A DNA stretch of 27,260 bases from Rhizophagus sp. LPA8_4_AMF (GCA_021464525.1 JADRCO010000739.1:1-27260); one strand, 5' to 3'. Positions 11,487 to 21,874 are shown, counted from the first letter of the stretch. Notes: generated by a model from the sequence alone, not told the origin. Numbers and translations: made by a program.

Positions 11487-13524
11487 TTATTGTTTTCTAT
11501 TTTGGTCCTTTTTGGTTAGAGAAGGCCAAGTAGCTGAATCGTATGTTTTAACTGAATCGTATGTTTTACCACCCGGACTAAGAGGAGCATTGATTGTTGT
11601 TTTATCATCCGTAAGTGATTTTGAATTATGTGGGGATTGTGGTGGATTAGAAATAGGACTATCGATAGTTTCGGACTTATCATTATCAGCCTTGCTGACA
11701 CTATCGGTGCTGTTGCTACGACTTGAATTGCCACTACTTTCAACACTACTAATGCTGCTGCTACTACTATCTCTTCGATGTTGTGGGGGAATATCATCAA
11801 TAGTTAGTTCATTTTGATTTTCGAGATCAGTATCGTCAGTTACATAATCTTCTGTATTTGTATCTGCAGGGATTTCTAAACCTTCGTCCGAATCATCATC
11901 ATTATATTCTGAGTCATCACCTTTTTGCTGCCTGTTATCACTTTCTTCGTATTCGTGTCCTACTTTTCCATATCTATCAGACATCCATCTGTACCAATTA
12001 TCTTCAGTTTTACCATTGAGAAAACCGACAATGATAACAGTCATATTATCACATCCGATTCCACCAAGTTCACTATCTTTAGCCAAGCATCTGTCCATCA
12101 AATTCTCGCAAGCTTTTTGAAGATTGTGTTGTAAGGAGATCTCTCGACGAATAAAATTAACAACTTGCTGCGAACTAAGACAGTCCCATATACCTAAATA
12201 ATATATAGAAAACATATAAAATTAACTAATTTTCAAATTAAATAAATTCAGAGTGAAAAAATCAGTAATTAAAAAAAAAATTACCATCACAAGCTAATAC
12301 TAAGAATTCTGCTTTCTCTGTAATATCCTCTTTTCTGACTTCAGGATATGCTGTAAATGGTATAATATTATTAAGTACAAAAATCATACAAGATAAACAA
12401 ATAAAAAAAAAGGAATTATAACCACCTGTTACGATTTGATGTTCTGGTGTTAAACTTGGATTTTGTTTAAATTCAAAGTCGCCAATAGCACGCGACAAGG
12501 CCAAATTTCCTATTAAAAATATAAATTATAAATTATAAATTATAAATTTGTATGCAAAAAATCGGTAATAAAGCTTCGATATTGGTCTTAGTCTTTCGTG
12601 ATTTTTGACAAGAGAAAGTTTTAGTCAATCACTATAAAACCACAAGTAGAAAACAATCTTTAAGACAATAAAGAGAATCATACCATTCACTCGACCAAAT
12701 TCAACAAAACCACCGGCTTTCGTAATACGTTCAGATTCCTCTACAAAAAAAAAAAAAAAAAAAATTAGCAAATTAATATTTTTAATATTTTTAGGGTTAA
12801 ATGGAACCTACCTTTGTTAACAGGTTTATGATCATTTGACATAGCTTTTGCATCTCCATCTATGCTGATAACAGCACGAGAATCACCTGCGTTTCCCTAA
12901 AAAAAGATAAAAGTATAAAATATTTGCTCAAATTAATAAATAAATTAAATAAATGAAAACATACAACATAGACATGATTTTGAGGCGTAATGATTGCAGT
13001 AACGGCGGTACAGCCAGAGGGATCATTAGCATATTGTGAATCTAAAATTAAAAATAAATCCGATCAACATATTAAATAGAATAAAGCTCCATCGATAAAT
13101 CATTGATTAATTTTTATACCATTTCTTAAGTCTTCATCAGTCCCCAAGAATCCACTTTTTATAGCCTCTTCAATATTATTAGGAAATGCAGGATCTCTGG
13201 CGATTCGTTCATGTAGGTGAGCACCGCTATATTTAGCGATATTTTGTCCTTAAAATACACAAAACGAAAAAAAAAATTTATTAACGATTTTTTATTATAA
13301 TATAAAATAAATTATGACAGTATTATAAAATATTTACCACCGTGACCGTCGTAAACACCAAAAAAACTATAACCCTTTTTATCTGCAAGTGTTAATTCAG
13401 CAGTATGCGCGTCTTCCATGCTAATACGCCAGCCTTGCATTGCAGACGAAGCAAATAACAGACGATCGTCAGAACCACTGTCTGAATGTTTCTCTTTAAC
13501 TGGTTCTGAAAGTGTTTGACCCAT
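11487..13524 (-). CDS. PP2C-type protein phosphatase (Ptc2/Ptc3, PPM1A/G-like)
   Basis: Metal-dependent Ser/Thr phosphatase; yeast relatives switch off stress MAP-kinase and checkpoint signalling. Exons in order: 13338-13524, 13120-13248, 12965-13041, 12812-12896, 12684-12740, 12426-12509, 12285-12350, 11487-12193; total 463 aa. Family motifs are all present: [15 protein letters not shown] (Glu37/Asp38), VYDGHGG (Asp59/Gly60), [36 protein letters not shown] (Asp228), [10 protein letters not shown] (Asp277). The catalytic domain ends near residue 287, so about 175 residues form an acidic then Ser-rich tail, longer than the core family needs and probably regulatory. MGQTLS at the N-terminus fits the N-myristoylation consensus (Gly2, Ser6), suggesting membrane association. 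One intron (12351-12425) has the less usual donor GTGGT. Family assignment is firm; exact orthology to Ptc2 or Ptc3 is not separable here. Confidence 0.94.
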
Positions 13525-15372
13525 TTTTATCGTTTATTTATTATATTAATATTTCTAAGTAACAGATTAAAGTATGAAAAAAATTATTAAAAATTATTTT
13601 ATTAGTTAAGTTCAAAGTTTAATAAGTTTTAATTTTTTTTCCAGCTCGCAAAAGCTTCCAACAAGATAAGCTAAAACAAAAAAACCAAAATTTTTAGCTT
13701 TTATACTTTTTATATTTTAATTTTATTTCAGGCTTTTACAGTATACCTTTTAGAATAGAGTGTTTTTTTTGCGGAATTTTTCTTCAGAGAAAGAACATTT
13801 TTTTTTCTTATTATATTGTAAGTAGTACAAATATTATCTATATACTACTCATTATAAATAATTTTTACTACAATATATACAAAGCTATTATAAAATTTAT
13901 TATAATAAATATAAATTAAGTATTTTACTTACAGGTTTTAATAAAATGAAAAAAAAAAAAATAATATATAATTTTTTTTTATTGATGGATTGTGAAATTT
14001 CCGTGGTAAATTATGCCACCCAAAACTTGGAGATATTATTTACAATTAAATTTGTTCGAGAAAAAAAAAATTTTTTTTTTTAAAAAAAAAAAAAGAAAAA
14101 AAAAGAGAGAAAGCGTATTTTTAAAGATTTTTGAGATCTATAAAAAAAATATTTTAATGGAAAATTCTTTCGTCATTTCTGGCACCGTACACAACAGTTG
14201 ATTCTTTAATTTCTTTAATTTAAAATTCATTTTTGCTGAAGACTCAAAGAAATAGATGGTGTGGCTAATTGTGGCTTGGTAAATAATTTATATATATTTA
14301 CAATACTAACGGCGTATTTGATATTGGCGCCGTTTGGCTGTTATTTAATTAATCGGAGGGGGGTAAAATTGGAATATTACCGTATTTCATTTTTATACAG
14401 CCGTATCGTTGGGGATTACTCATCTTTACGTCAGGATCGTATGAAAATAACAATTAAAAATGTTCATTATGTTCTTGTTCTAAAATTTTTGTTATAATTA
14501 TGACCACATCTCTACAATAGCAAGGAGCGATGCTAATCCCGGATTATTTTTATTATCCGTAGTTATTATTATTTTAGTATTATTATTATTATTTTTACAA
14601 AACCATGCGAAAATAGAAATAATATAAAATGGTCACAATGCAATATTCATTGTTTTCTCTCTATATTTTGATTTATGAAAAGTTCTGGAATTTATTTAAT
14701 CAATAAAGCGGAATTGATTCCGATAAAGAATATTAAAGGAAAAAATATAATCAGCGAACATATTTCCAATTTTCATTATATTTTTAAAATAAAAAACCAG
14801 GATAAATACAGGATTTCCGCATTGGAAACATTTGTACGAATGGAACCTCCTTGAACAGGTGTTATTCAGGAAATAAAATGATTTTTTTTTTGACAGATAA
14901 GATTAACGGAAATGGTTATCAAAAGGAATACCGAGAATTCGTGTAGAATAAAAAGAATATTCTCTAGTAAGTTTCTTTATAGAATTGTTGATAAACAAAC
15001 ATTTCATTTTTCTTACTAAGTTGAGTAACATTAATTTCTCTATATTTAGATTTCTAATAGATTACGTCTTTTAGAACTTAAAGTTCTGTTTCACGTCACT
15101 ATTTGACCTTCTATTCGGAAACAATGACTAATTTAAATGTTTTTACCCGGTTAACGTTATAAATGATCGTTCATTTACATTTCACAAAACTAAAGTTGTT
15201 ATAACGAATGCAATAATTTTTGTACTTTACCAGGTTCTTATCAAAATAGCTTAAATTACATTTTTATGAACAACAATGTCATTCTTTCCTATTTATAGGA
15301 TGGTATGTTTTCGGAGTTTCGGACTCGGAATAAGTTTCTTCGTATGATGATCAGCCCTATATGAGATTAATG

Positions 15373-15404
15373 CACGTGGTGAATTAATCGAATCATGCCA
15401 CGTG
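15373..15404. promoter_or_regulatory. Paired CACGTG (E-box/G-box) elements
   Basis: Two perfect CACGTG palindromes at 15373-15378 and 15399-15404, 26 bp apart centre to centre (about 2.5 helical turns). They lie about 170 nt before a TATAAATA (15547-15554). CACGTG is bound by bHLH factors such as Cbf1- or Pho4-type proteins. In this AT-rich spacer a pair is unlikely by chance, but no target gene is proven. Confidence 0.4.
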
Positions 15405-15546
15405 ATAAAATTTCGTAAATCTCGTCTTATATCTTAAACAAGACGAAAACGTCTAGTGATACACGATCTAAAGTTCTTTTTGATTATTGTAATTCAACAA
15501 CCATTTTTATGAAGATAATTTATTGAATTGGTATCACTTCTAAAAC

Positions 15547-15554
15547 TATAAATA
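15547..15554 (+). promoter_or_regulatory. Candidate TATA box
   Basis: TATAAATA followed by a long pyrimidine-rich leader, 83 nt before the ATG at 15637 and about 610 nt before the GW-rich gene start. It could drive the 49-codon ORF or a transcript whose leader is spliced to the 16165 gene. Confidence 0.35.
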
Positions 15555-15636
15555 TGCCACTTTGGCTTTTTTTTATTACTTATTTTAATTTTAATATTTT
15601 TTTTTTTTTTCTTAATATAAATTTTTTTAGTGAATA

Positions 15637-15786
15637 ATGTCTTCAAATTTTAGACGTCTCGCATCTATAAATATTAATGGTCACATACGTCGTCAAAGAA
15701 ATTTTAATAGAAGACAACGAATTCAAAGACATATACCGATCAATAATGATTACATATTGGATCGAATCGCAGTTTTACCTCCATAA
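15637..15786 (+). CDS. Small basic ORF, 49 aa, unknown, possibly a gene remnant
   Basis: Intact 49-codon ORF rich in Arg, Asn and Gln, including RRQRNFNRRQRIQRH. It sits downstream of a TATAAATA and a T-rich leader whose last bases (TTTTTTTAG, 15622-15630) could be a splice acceptor. It resembles no family I can name. After the stop, the same frame continues with protein-like text (IINDPFTAQFF) for about 18 codons, so this may be the 5' end of a decayed gene or the first part of a spliced gene. I see no convincing in-frame donor leading to 16165. Treat it as hypothetical. Confidence 0.25.
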   Translation: MSSNFRRLASININGHIRRQRNFNRRQRIQRHIPINNDYILDRIAVLPP

Positions 15787-16164
15787 ATCATAAATGATCC
15801 ATTTACTGCACAATTTTTTAATGGACTATCTTTTTTTTATTAAGATAGAAATCAATCGTCGTGACTTGTGTCTTGTGCCACACAAATCTCGTGATGTACA
15901 GATTTTACCACTATTTTGTAAAAAATTATCGGTTCATATCAATGGGAAAATCTTTTACATAAAAGAAAGGAATTGATATTTTGACGTTCGTCATACAGCG
16001 TTAAACTACTTTTGATCGCTTGCATTATTTTATTGGTTTATTTTCATCTTTTATTTCTTCATTTGAAGATTTAATAAGGATTCAAAAATAATTTTCCTAT
16101 AAATTAAATTTATTACACTTACTATACTTCAATACGAAGTCATCTCTTTATTTGACTTTTAGAT
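15787..16164. other. Leader/spacer before the first GW-rich gene
   Basis: A 378-nt stretch with no supported gene. A 60-codon ORF at 15794-15976 has no family resemblance. The bases just before the next start codon (GACTTTTAG, ending at 16162) look like a splice acceptor two bases before the ATG. The GW-rich gene may therefore have a 5' UTR intron whose upstream exon lies in or before this spacer. Confidence 0.4.
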
Positions 16165-18102
16165 ATGGAAAACCCAGACAATGCTTGGAACGATATGATC
16201 GGAAATGGTGGTTCGAAAAAGAACGACACGATCGACTCAGTGATTGACGCTTTTAATAGTGTTATCTCCACTAACTCTGATGCGATCCTAGGCTCTGGTT
16301 GGAATACGTCTAATAAGAAAAATGTTGGACACAAGACCAAAAGCAGTGAGGTCGCTTCAAAATCGTCCTGGGGAGAATCTTTTAGTACCACCAGTAATCA
16401 AGATGAGATTAAAAATTCAAGGAATTCTTGGGATAATGGTAGTAGTTCTTGGGATAATAATAATAGTAGTGGAGGTTGGGGAAATGATGATAACCAAAAT
16501 TATCCTATTAATAATATTAATTCTGTGTACACGGATGATAGAAGAAATGTAAATAGAGTTACGGATATAGGTACAAGTTTATATACGGATAATAATAATA
16601 GATATTATGAATCTACAGATGCTAGTGAAATGAATCAAGTTAATAATGATGACATGCACATGAACAATATTAATAATTTTAGCAAAACTCATCAGGAGTA
16701 TGACAATCAAACTCATGGATGGTCACAACCTTCACAACAGCAACAGCAACATCATCAACATTCATATTATGAACCTCAGGAAAGTTCTTCACCGTCAGAA
16801 TCTGAAACATCAACGGATCAGAATTCCGAAACAGTCGGTCCAGATGATATAAAAGTGAAATTATCAGCATGGCATAATCTTGCTGATCCAAATGCAAAAG
16901 AACGAGATGATGGTATAGGTGGAGGTCAATTGCATCGTCGTGGTAGAAATTTTATTCCTGTGGATGAGAGAACCGTTTTAGCTATACAACAAAAAGGTGG
17001 TGGCCATAGGAGACCAAGTAGAAAATTCTCAGAAAAGCTTATACCAAAAACAAAAGCTTTTACAAAACCATCCATAAAATCGGCCATGACAACAAAACCA
17101 ATTAATAGTGTTCCAACACAAAAACCACCTGCTACTCAGAAAATTCCTAATGCAACTGTCCCAGTTAAGGCGGCGGCTCCTCAAAATCAAAAACAAAATA
17201 CACAACCAACACCTCCGAATCGAACGCAACAGCAAACCCAACAAACGTCAAAAAAACCATCTCCACCACCTTCACAATCTTCACAACGTCAACCTTTACG
17301 GGATGTTGTTCCACAACCTTCTCGAGATACTTCGCAACCTTCTCGGGATACTTCACGATCTTTACGGGACCCTTCACCATCTTCACGACCTCAGCGTTCT
17401 CAACAGCTTCAACAGCCTCAGCTGGCTCAGCAAACCCAGCAACCTCAAAAACAAAATTCATGGTCTCCGCAATTGGTTAATACGCCTTTTTGGGAATCTT
17501 CAAGTCCTCCACCTAGTCCCCCACCTATTCAACATCCTTCGCCAAGACAATATGCAAATGAGGCGATTTCAAATAAATCTCAACCTATTCGACATCAGTC
17601 ACCTGCTCGTTCTCCACGACCAGCAAAACCTGTACAAGATTACACCTTACCGTATATTCCCCCAGAGTTTGATTCAACTCCATACCGAAAGCAACCATCT
17701 CCTTCGCCTGTTCGTGATAAACCACATATATATAATGACCCAGATTGGAAAGGTAATAAATATTATGAACGGGATAATGTCGAAAATCAACGGAATGAAT
17801 ATTATGATGATTATGATGAAAGTGATTTCGAAGGACAAGAGAAGCACATAGTAAGATATAATGAGCCAGAGAAGGAGCAAGCATCACGCGTTGATCGCTA
17901 TGATCGTGGTGAACTACTTCTTACTATAAATGTTGAACTTTCAGAAGGTAAAACACAGGCCATCGAAGTTCATGTACATGATGATCCAATGGATTTAGCA
18001 AAAGACTTTTGTGATTTATGGAAGGTTACAAATCCTGTGGTAATGCCTGCTTTAGAATGTTTAATTAAAGAAGAAAAAGAAAAGCGATTAGGTATTAGTT
18101 AA
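16165..18102 (+). CDS. Tryptophan/GW-rich, Pro/Gln/Ser-rich protein with C-terminal module shared with its neighbour
   Basis: Single 645-aa exon, not assigned to a named family. Residues 1-120 are Asn/Ser-rich with spaced tryptophans in Ser/Gly/Asp context (SGWNTS, SSWGES, SSWDNN, GGWGND). A short basic patch follows near 255-295 (LHRRGRNFIPVDERT). Residues about 300-540 are Pro/Gln/Ser-rich and surely disordered, with a 21-nt repeat encoding QPSRDTS-like units. The last 62 residues look folded: LLLTINVEL, HDDPMDLAKDFCDLW, then a helical end LECLIKEEKEKRLG. The same module ends the next gene. The W-rich Gly/Ser setting recalls Argonaute-hook (GW/WG) proteins, but this is resemblance in composition, not proof. 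AATAAA at 18201-18206 is 99 nt past the stop. A leader intron is possible. Confidence 0.8.
   Translation: MENPDNAWNDMIGNGGSKKNDTIDSVIDAFNSVISTNSDAILGSGWNTSNKKNVGHKTKSSEVASKSSWGESFSTTSNQDEIKNSRNSWDNGSSSWDNNNSSGGWGNDDNQNYPINNINSVYTDDRRNVNRVTDIGTSLYTDNNNRYYESTDASEMNQVNNDDMHMNNINNFSKTHQEYDNQTHGWSQPSQQQQQHHQHSYYEPQESSSPSESETSTDQNSETVGPDDIKVKLSAWHNLADPNAKERDDGIGGGQLHRRGRNFIPVDERTVLAIQQKGGGHRRPSRKFSEKLIPKTKAFTKPSIKSAMTTKPINSVPTQKPPATQKIPNATVPVKAAAPQNQKQNTQPTPPNRTQQQTQQTSKKPSPPPSQSSQRQPLRDVVPQPSRDTSQPSRDTSRSLRDPSPSSRPQRSQQLQQPQLAQQTQQPQKQNSWSPQLVNTPFWESSSPPPSPPPIQHPSPRQYANEAISNKSQPIRHQSPARSPRPAKPVQDYTLPYIPPEFDSTPYRKQPSPSPVRDKPHIYNDPDWKGNKYYERDNVENQRNEYYDDYDESDFEGQEKHIVRYNEPEKEQASRVDRYDRGELLLTINVELSEGKTQAIEVHVHDDPMDLAKDFCDLWKVTNPVVMPALECLIKEEKEKRLGIS
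17290..17376 (+). repeat. In-frame 21-nt tandem repeat (QPSRDTS-type units)
   Basis: Three 21-nt units at 17314-17334, 17335-17355 and 17356-17376, preceded by a looser 24-nt unit at 17290-17313. The first two full units differ at only a few bases. They encode QPSRDTS, QPSRDTS and RSLRDPS. Because the unit length is a multiple of three, copy-number change would lengthen the disordered region without breaking the frame. Confidence 0.7.
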
Positions 18103-18788
18103 ATAATAATAATCAAAAACTTTTTAAAGCAAGCTTATCTGTTTACAAAGAATATAGTGGTAGCTCCATGTATTTCTGCTGCGAATTAGACAAATACATC
18201 AATAAATACAAATAATACTAATAAAATAGAAAATATTACTATTTATGTTCTATTTCCTTTGTTTACTTTTTATAGCGTGATATTGCAACAAAGGTCAATT
18301 TTAAGCTAAACATCACACAATCACACACAGCCTTAACTTCTTTCAAATTTAGTAACAATGACAGTTTGCAATTTTGCATAATAAGTCAGGTTATTCTGCA
18401 TAAACTATATACTAATATGTCACTTGATGAAATGTACTGTCAAATGTTTAATTGCTATATAAAGGAACAAAAAATTTTAACATTGTTACTTTACTTACTT
18501 AAGTCACGTATTAAGTATTTAAGTATTTTGATTTGTCATTTCAAATTTTTGTCAAATATATATGACGCTCAATAGTCACTTAAAATATAGGGGTGATAGA
18601 TTTGTTAGTTTATTTTATAAGATAAAAAAAATTTTTATCTAAAAAAAATTCATTCTTTTTACTACCTTTTTATTTTTTTTCTAATAATCTCAATAAGAAA
18701 AAAAAATTCTTTTTATAAAGACACTACTGTACTCTAGTTGTAAACTTTGTAACTTAGGCCCGTTGATAAAGCAATCGACTTCGTTAAA
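18103..18788. other. Spacer between the two GW-rich genes
   Basis: 686 nt holding the 3' UTR of the first gene (AATAAA at 18201-18206, and AATAAA-like sequence again near 18218) and the promoter of the second. A 69-codon ORF at 18366-18575 has no recognisable features. The 60 nt before the second start codon include GACACTACTGTACTCTAG, less AT-rich than its surroundings. No RNA gene was identified. Confidence 0.45.
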
Positions 18789-21700
18789 ATGTCAGATTCT
18801 GATTTTCGACCAAATATGGTCGGATCTAATAGAAACAAAAATGTTTATAGTTTAAGTATAGCCTTAGCTCCACACTTAGGTATACCAACGGACGTCATTG
18901 AACAGGCTTTAATAAAAGCAATAGAGCAAAATAGTGGAGATATTTTCAATGCTCTCCCTTCCCCGTTACATAATGGCATACAAGAAACAAAACCTGTTGA
19001 CGAACTAAGCCAAAGTACAGCACTTATTTCTCCCCGTTCTAATCAACCATCACTTCTTGATATAGATTCAAAAAATCATATACCTCAAGAATCTCTTCCG
19101 CTATCCTACAAAAAAAATCGTAAAGGTATATTATGTTTTAAAAATGATCAATAAAATTCAAATTTATTAAATTTATTAAACAACGTTTTTACATTTTTTT
19201 TTTTTCTTTTGCCTTAAAAACTTTTAGATTCTTTATCATCCCTTATTGAGATAACACAAAGCGGATCAACGTCTATTAATATTAAATTGCCTAGCCTACA
19301 CGTTCCACCTCCAACAGTTCAAGGAGAAATGACAAATGGTCAAAGCAGTCCTCAATCTTCAGGTCCAATTGATGAAAATTTAAATAGACCTCATTACTAT
19401 GATGATCAGAACATTTATAATGGATCAAACAATGAGAATTTGATGCAAAGCCAAGAATATATTCCGCCATCACAGAGAGTTAACCATGAAGTTCAAAACC
19501 TACAGAATGATTCTAAATTTGATGCATTTAAAGAATATATTGATCCACAACAAAGAGAACAAGACAAATATAAGTCATATAACCACAATCAACAAATTGG
19601 ACAACGAAGTGACTTGCAAGTTAACCGTTTTCAAGATACGTATGATTCATTTACGCCTGGTGTTAAGAGTCGACAAAATAATTTTGCTGATTTTCCTGAA
19701 GAATTTAGTCAGCCACAACGGAGAGAATCTCAAGCCAATCAAGTTCCGGATCCATATAATAAAACATTTTCACAAGTAGTTAGTCCAATAAAAAACAACC
19801 CTTCGGAAATATACATATCCGAATTTCCCTCTCTTTCAGAAGCTTCCAAAATGAGTGACTCAAGGAAGAATTCTGGAGTAGACCTTGGGGCTTGGGGCCA
19901 AATGGATGTAAATTTTGCTTCTGCTTGGGGTGGTAATCCTAAAAAATGGGTATCAGAAACAGAAACAAATACATTTGAACCTCCCGCTACTACTTCTACC
20001 TGGAATCCTGATAATGAAGATCTTACGTGGAAACCTATTCAAGAACCAAAACCGCCCATTAATAAAAAGAAACCTACAAAATTCGAATTTGACGATTCTG
20101 ATGGGTGGGGTACCCCTCCATCGAATACTATTCCATGGAACGATTCGAGGCAAGGATATTGTGTCGACCTTATAGAAGAGCAAAAAGAAACGGTATTTTG
20201 GTCGATGCAAAATGGTAATTGGGTCAATGTAAGCGAGGAATATTCAAAGACGGTAGAATATAAATCCGATGGTATTAATCATAAAAACCGACAAACAAGA
20301 CGTTATGAACGTCAAGGGACTCTTAATGTGGATAATGGTGCTACATGGGATGATCTTCGTGAAAACACAAGACGTGAACGTGAACGTGATTTAGGTTTAA
20401 CTAATGAAAATACAATCGATAATATTATAGTTGAATTTACAGATCATTCAAATGACAATAGTGATGGTTCGGAAATTGAAAATTATCGGTCAAACTCCGA
20501 TACCACAACAGGACCTGCACCTATAGTTTCAGAAGGTTCTAGAGAACGCTTAGGTAATCCTCAATGGAAATCTGAAAAAGAATGGCGGCACGATCCTGAA
20601 CCTCAACAATTTAAGCAAGAAGTAGAATGCGGTGACCTTATTAACCTTGATCTTAATGAATTACCTGAATCGAAAGAGTTAGAAGAACCTTTAACAGTTG
20701 CAAGCGATATAGAGGTTGACGAACCTAATGAAGAAATATCCAGTTGGGATAAGTGGAAAGATAATTCTGGAAGTTCACCGGAAGAAATTGCAGAGGTTAA
20801 GGATGATGCATGGTTTACTGATGATGTGCAGAAACAACGAGAAGATATTTCCAACCAAGATCTTTTAATTAATATTGATTCAAATAATGATAATGAAGTT
20901 GCAGAATCGACAATAATTAACACCCATCCTCCGATCTTTTATGGTAGAGTCAATAATGAAATGGCAAAAGATCTAAATGATATATTTGATCCTACAAATT
21001 CTGTAAACACGGCCGATACGGCCAAGATGGCCAATGTGGATATTGTAAACAATGAATTAAATAATGAATTAAGTTTATTGTCATTTGACGAAGATGAGAA
21101 TAAAAAATCAAAATCATCAGCTGACCAGGAAAATAATAATAAAAACAATCAATATAACTTTGATGATTTAGAAGATTTTCTTAAGAACAACAATTTTAAA
21201 CCTCCTGATACAATTATTAAAGATTCGAACGAGTCGCAGGAAAAAGCGCCAGTTCTTCCCTATGTCTTTAATATGAATGATAAAGAAAATGCACCTATTT
21301 CACATTATACGACACCATCAACAGTGTCTGATAGTTTCAGTTCATTCGCGCTACCATCTAGATCATACCGTTGCGAGAATTCGTCACAAGTAAATGTCGA
21401 ATCTATGAGTTCTTCATCTGCGATTGATAATAACGACAAAAAATTAGAACATAATGATTATAGGCAAGTTCTAGATCAAACCGATCAAATACTTGATCAA
21501 TATAAAGATTCCGTCAACGAACCTCAAGGTGCAGCAGATCCAAATGAACCTAATTCGAATTCCACAAAAACGGCACCTAATGATAAAGATTTTATTATTA
21601 ATCTTACTGTTGAAACTCCATCAGATGGAAGACAAATATTACGTCTACGTTATGTAAGTTTTAATAATAATTTTATTAAAGTTTGTGTTCCCGTAAAATT

Positions 21701-21874
21701 ATAACTTAAATGCAATCATTGTAATCAAAAAAAAAGGACGACGATCCTCAAATTGCGGCGACCGAGTTTTGTAAAAAGTGGAACATGTTTCATTTTGAAG
21801 ATGCATTGAAAGGCTTTGTTCAGAAAGAACAAAAGAGACGGCTTCGTAAACGAAGAACAAAATGTAAAAAATAA
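18789..21874 (+). CDS. Large acidic tryptophan-rich disordered protein with clathrin-box-like motifs and a shared C-terminal module
   Basis: Exons 18789-19125, 19228-21653 and 21737-21874 give 966 aa; no named family recognised. Residues about 20-57 look helical (SLSIALAPHLGIPTDVIEQA onward). The rest is acidic, Asn/Ser-rich and largely disordered, with about 16 tryptophans, many as AWG, GWG, TW or SWDKW. Four matches to the clathrin-box consensus L-hydrophobic-x-hydrophobic-D/E occur: LLDID (89-93), LINLD, LINID and LLSFD. The end of exon 2 plus exon 3 rebuild the C-terminal module of the upstream gene: TVETPSDGRQ, then YDDDPQIAATEFCKKW, followed by a basic tail RRLRKRRTKCKK. The last acceptor follows an A-run, which is weak, but homology at the junction supports it. 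AATAAA at 22016-22021 is 142 nt past the stop. Possible roles are endocytic adaptor or Argonaute-binding scaffold; neither is shown. Confidence 0.8.

Larger units (their letters stand above)
13525..15636. promoter_or_regulatory. 2.1-kb divergent spacer upstream of PP2C and of the GW-rich gene side
   Basis: AT-rich spacer from which PP2C (minus) and the 15637/16165 genes (plus) are transcribed. It contains A/T runs at 13950-14110 and an 8-bp inverted repeat, CGTTATAA (15155-15162) and TTATAACG (15199-15206). Two CACGTG boxes lie 26 bp apart (15373 and 15399). A 7-bp inverted repeat, TCGTCTT/AAGACGA, occupies 15422-15446, and TATAAATA lies at 15547-15554. ORFs of 62 and 78 codons at 14013 and 14261 are low-complexity or unlike known proteins and are not called. 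Confidence 0.45.

Noticed and set aside
11512-11817. 101-codon plus-strand ORF opposite the PP2C tail
   Set aside because: Antisense of Ser/Asp-rich codons giving a Leu/Ser-rich translation; PP2C homology fixes the real strand.
16679-17887. Several overlapping ORFs in other frames of the first GW-rich gene, up to 247 codons
   Set aside because: They are shadows of a repeat-rich, biased coding frame; the main frame has a start, a conserved C-terminal module and a poly(A) signal.
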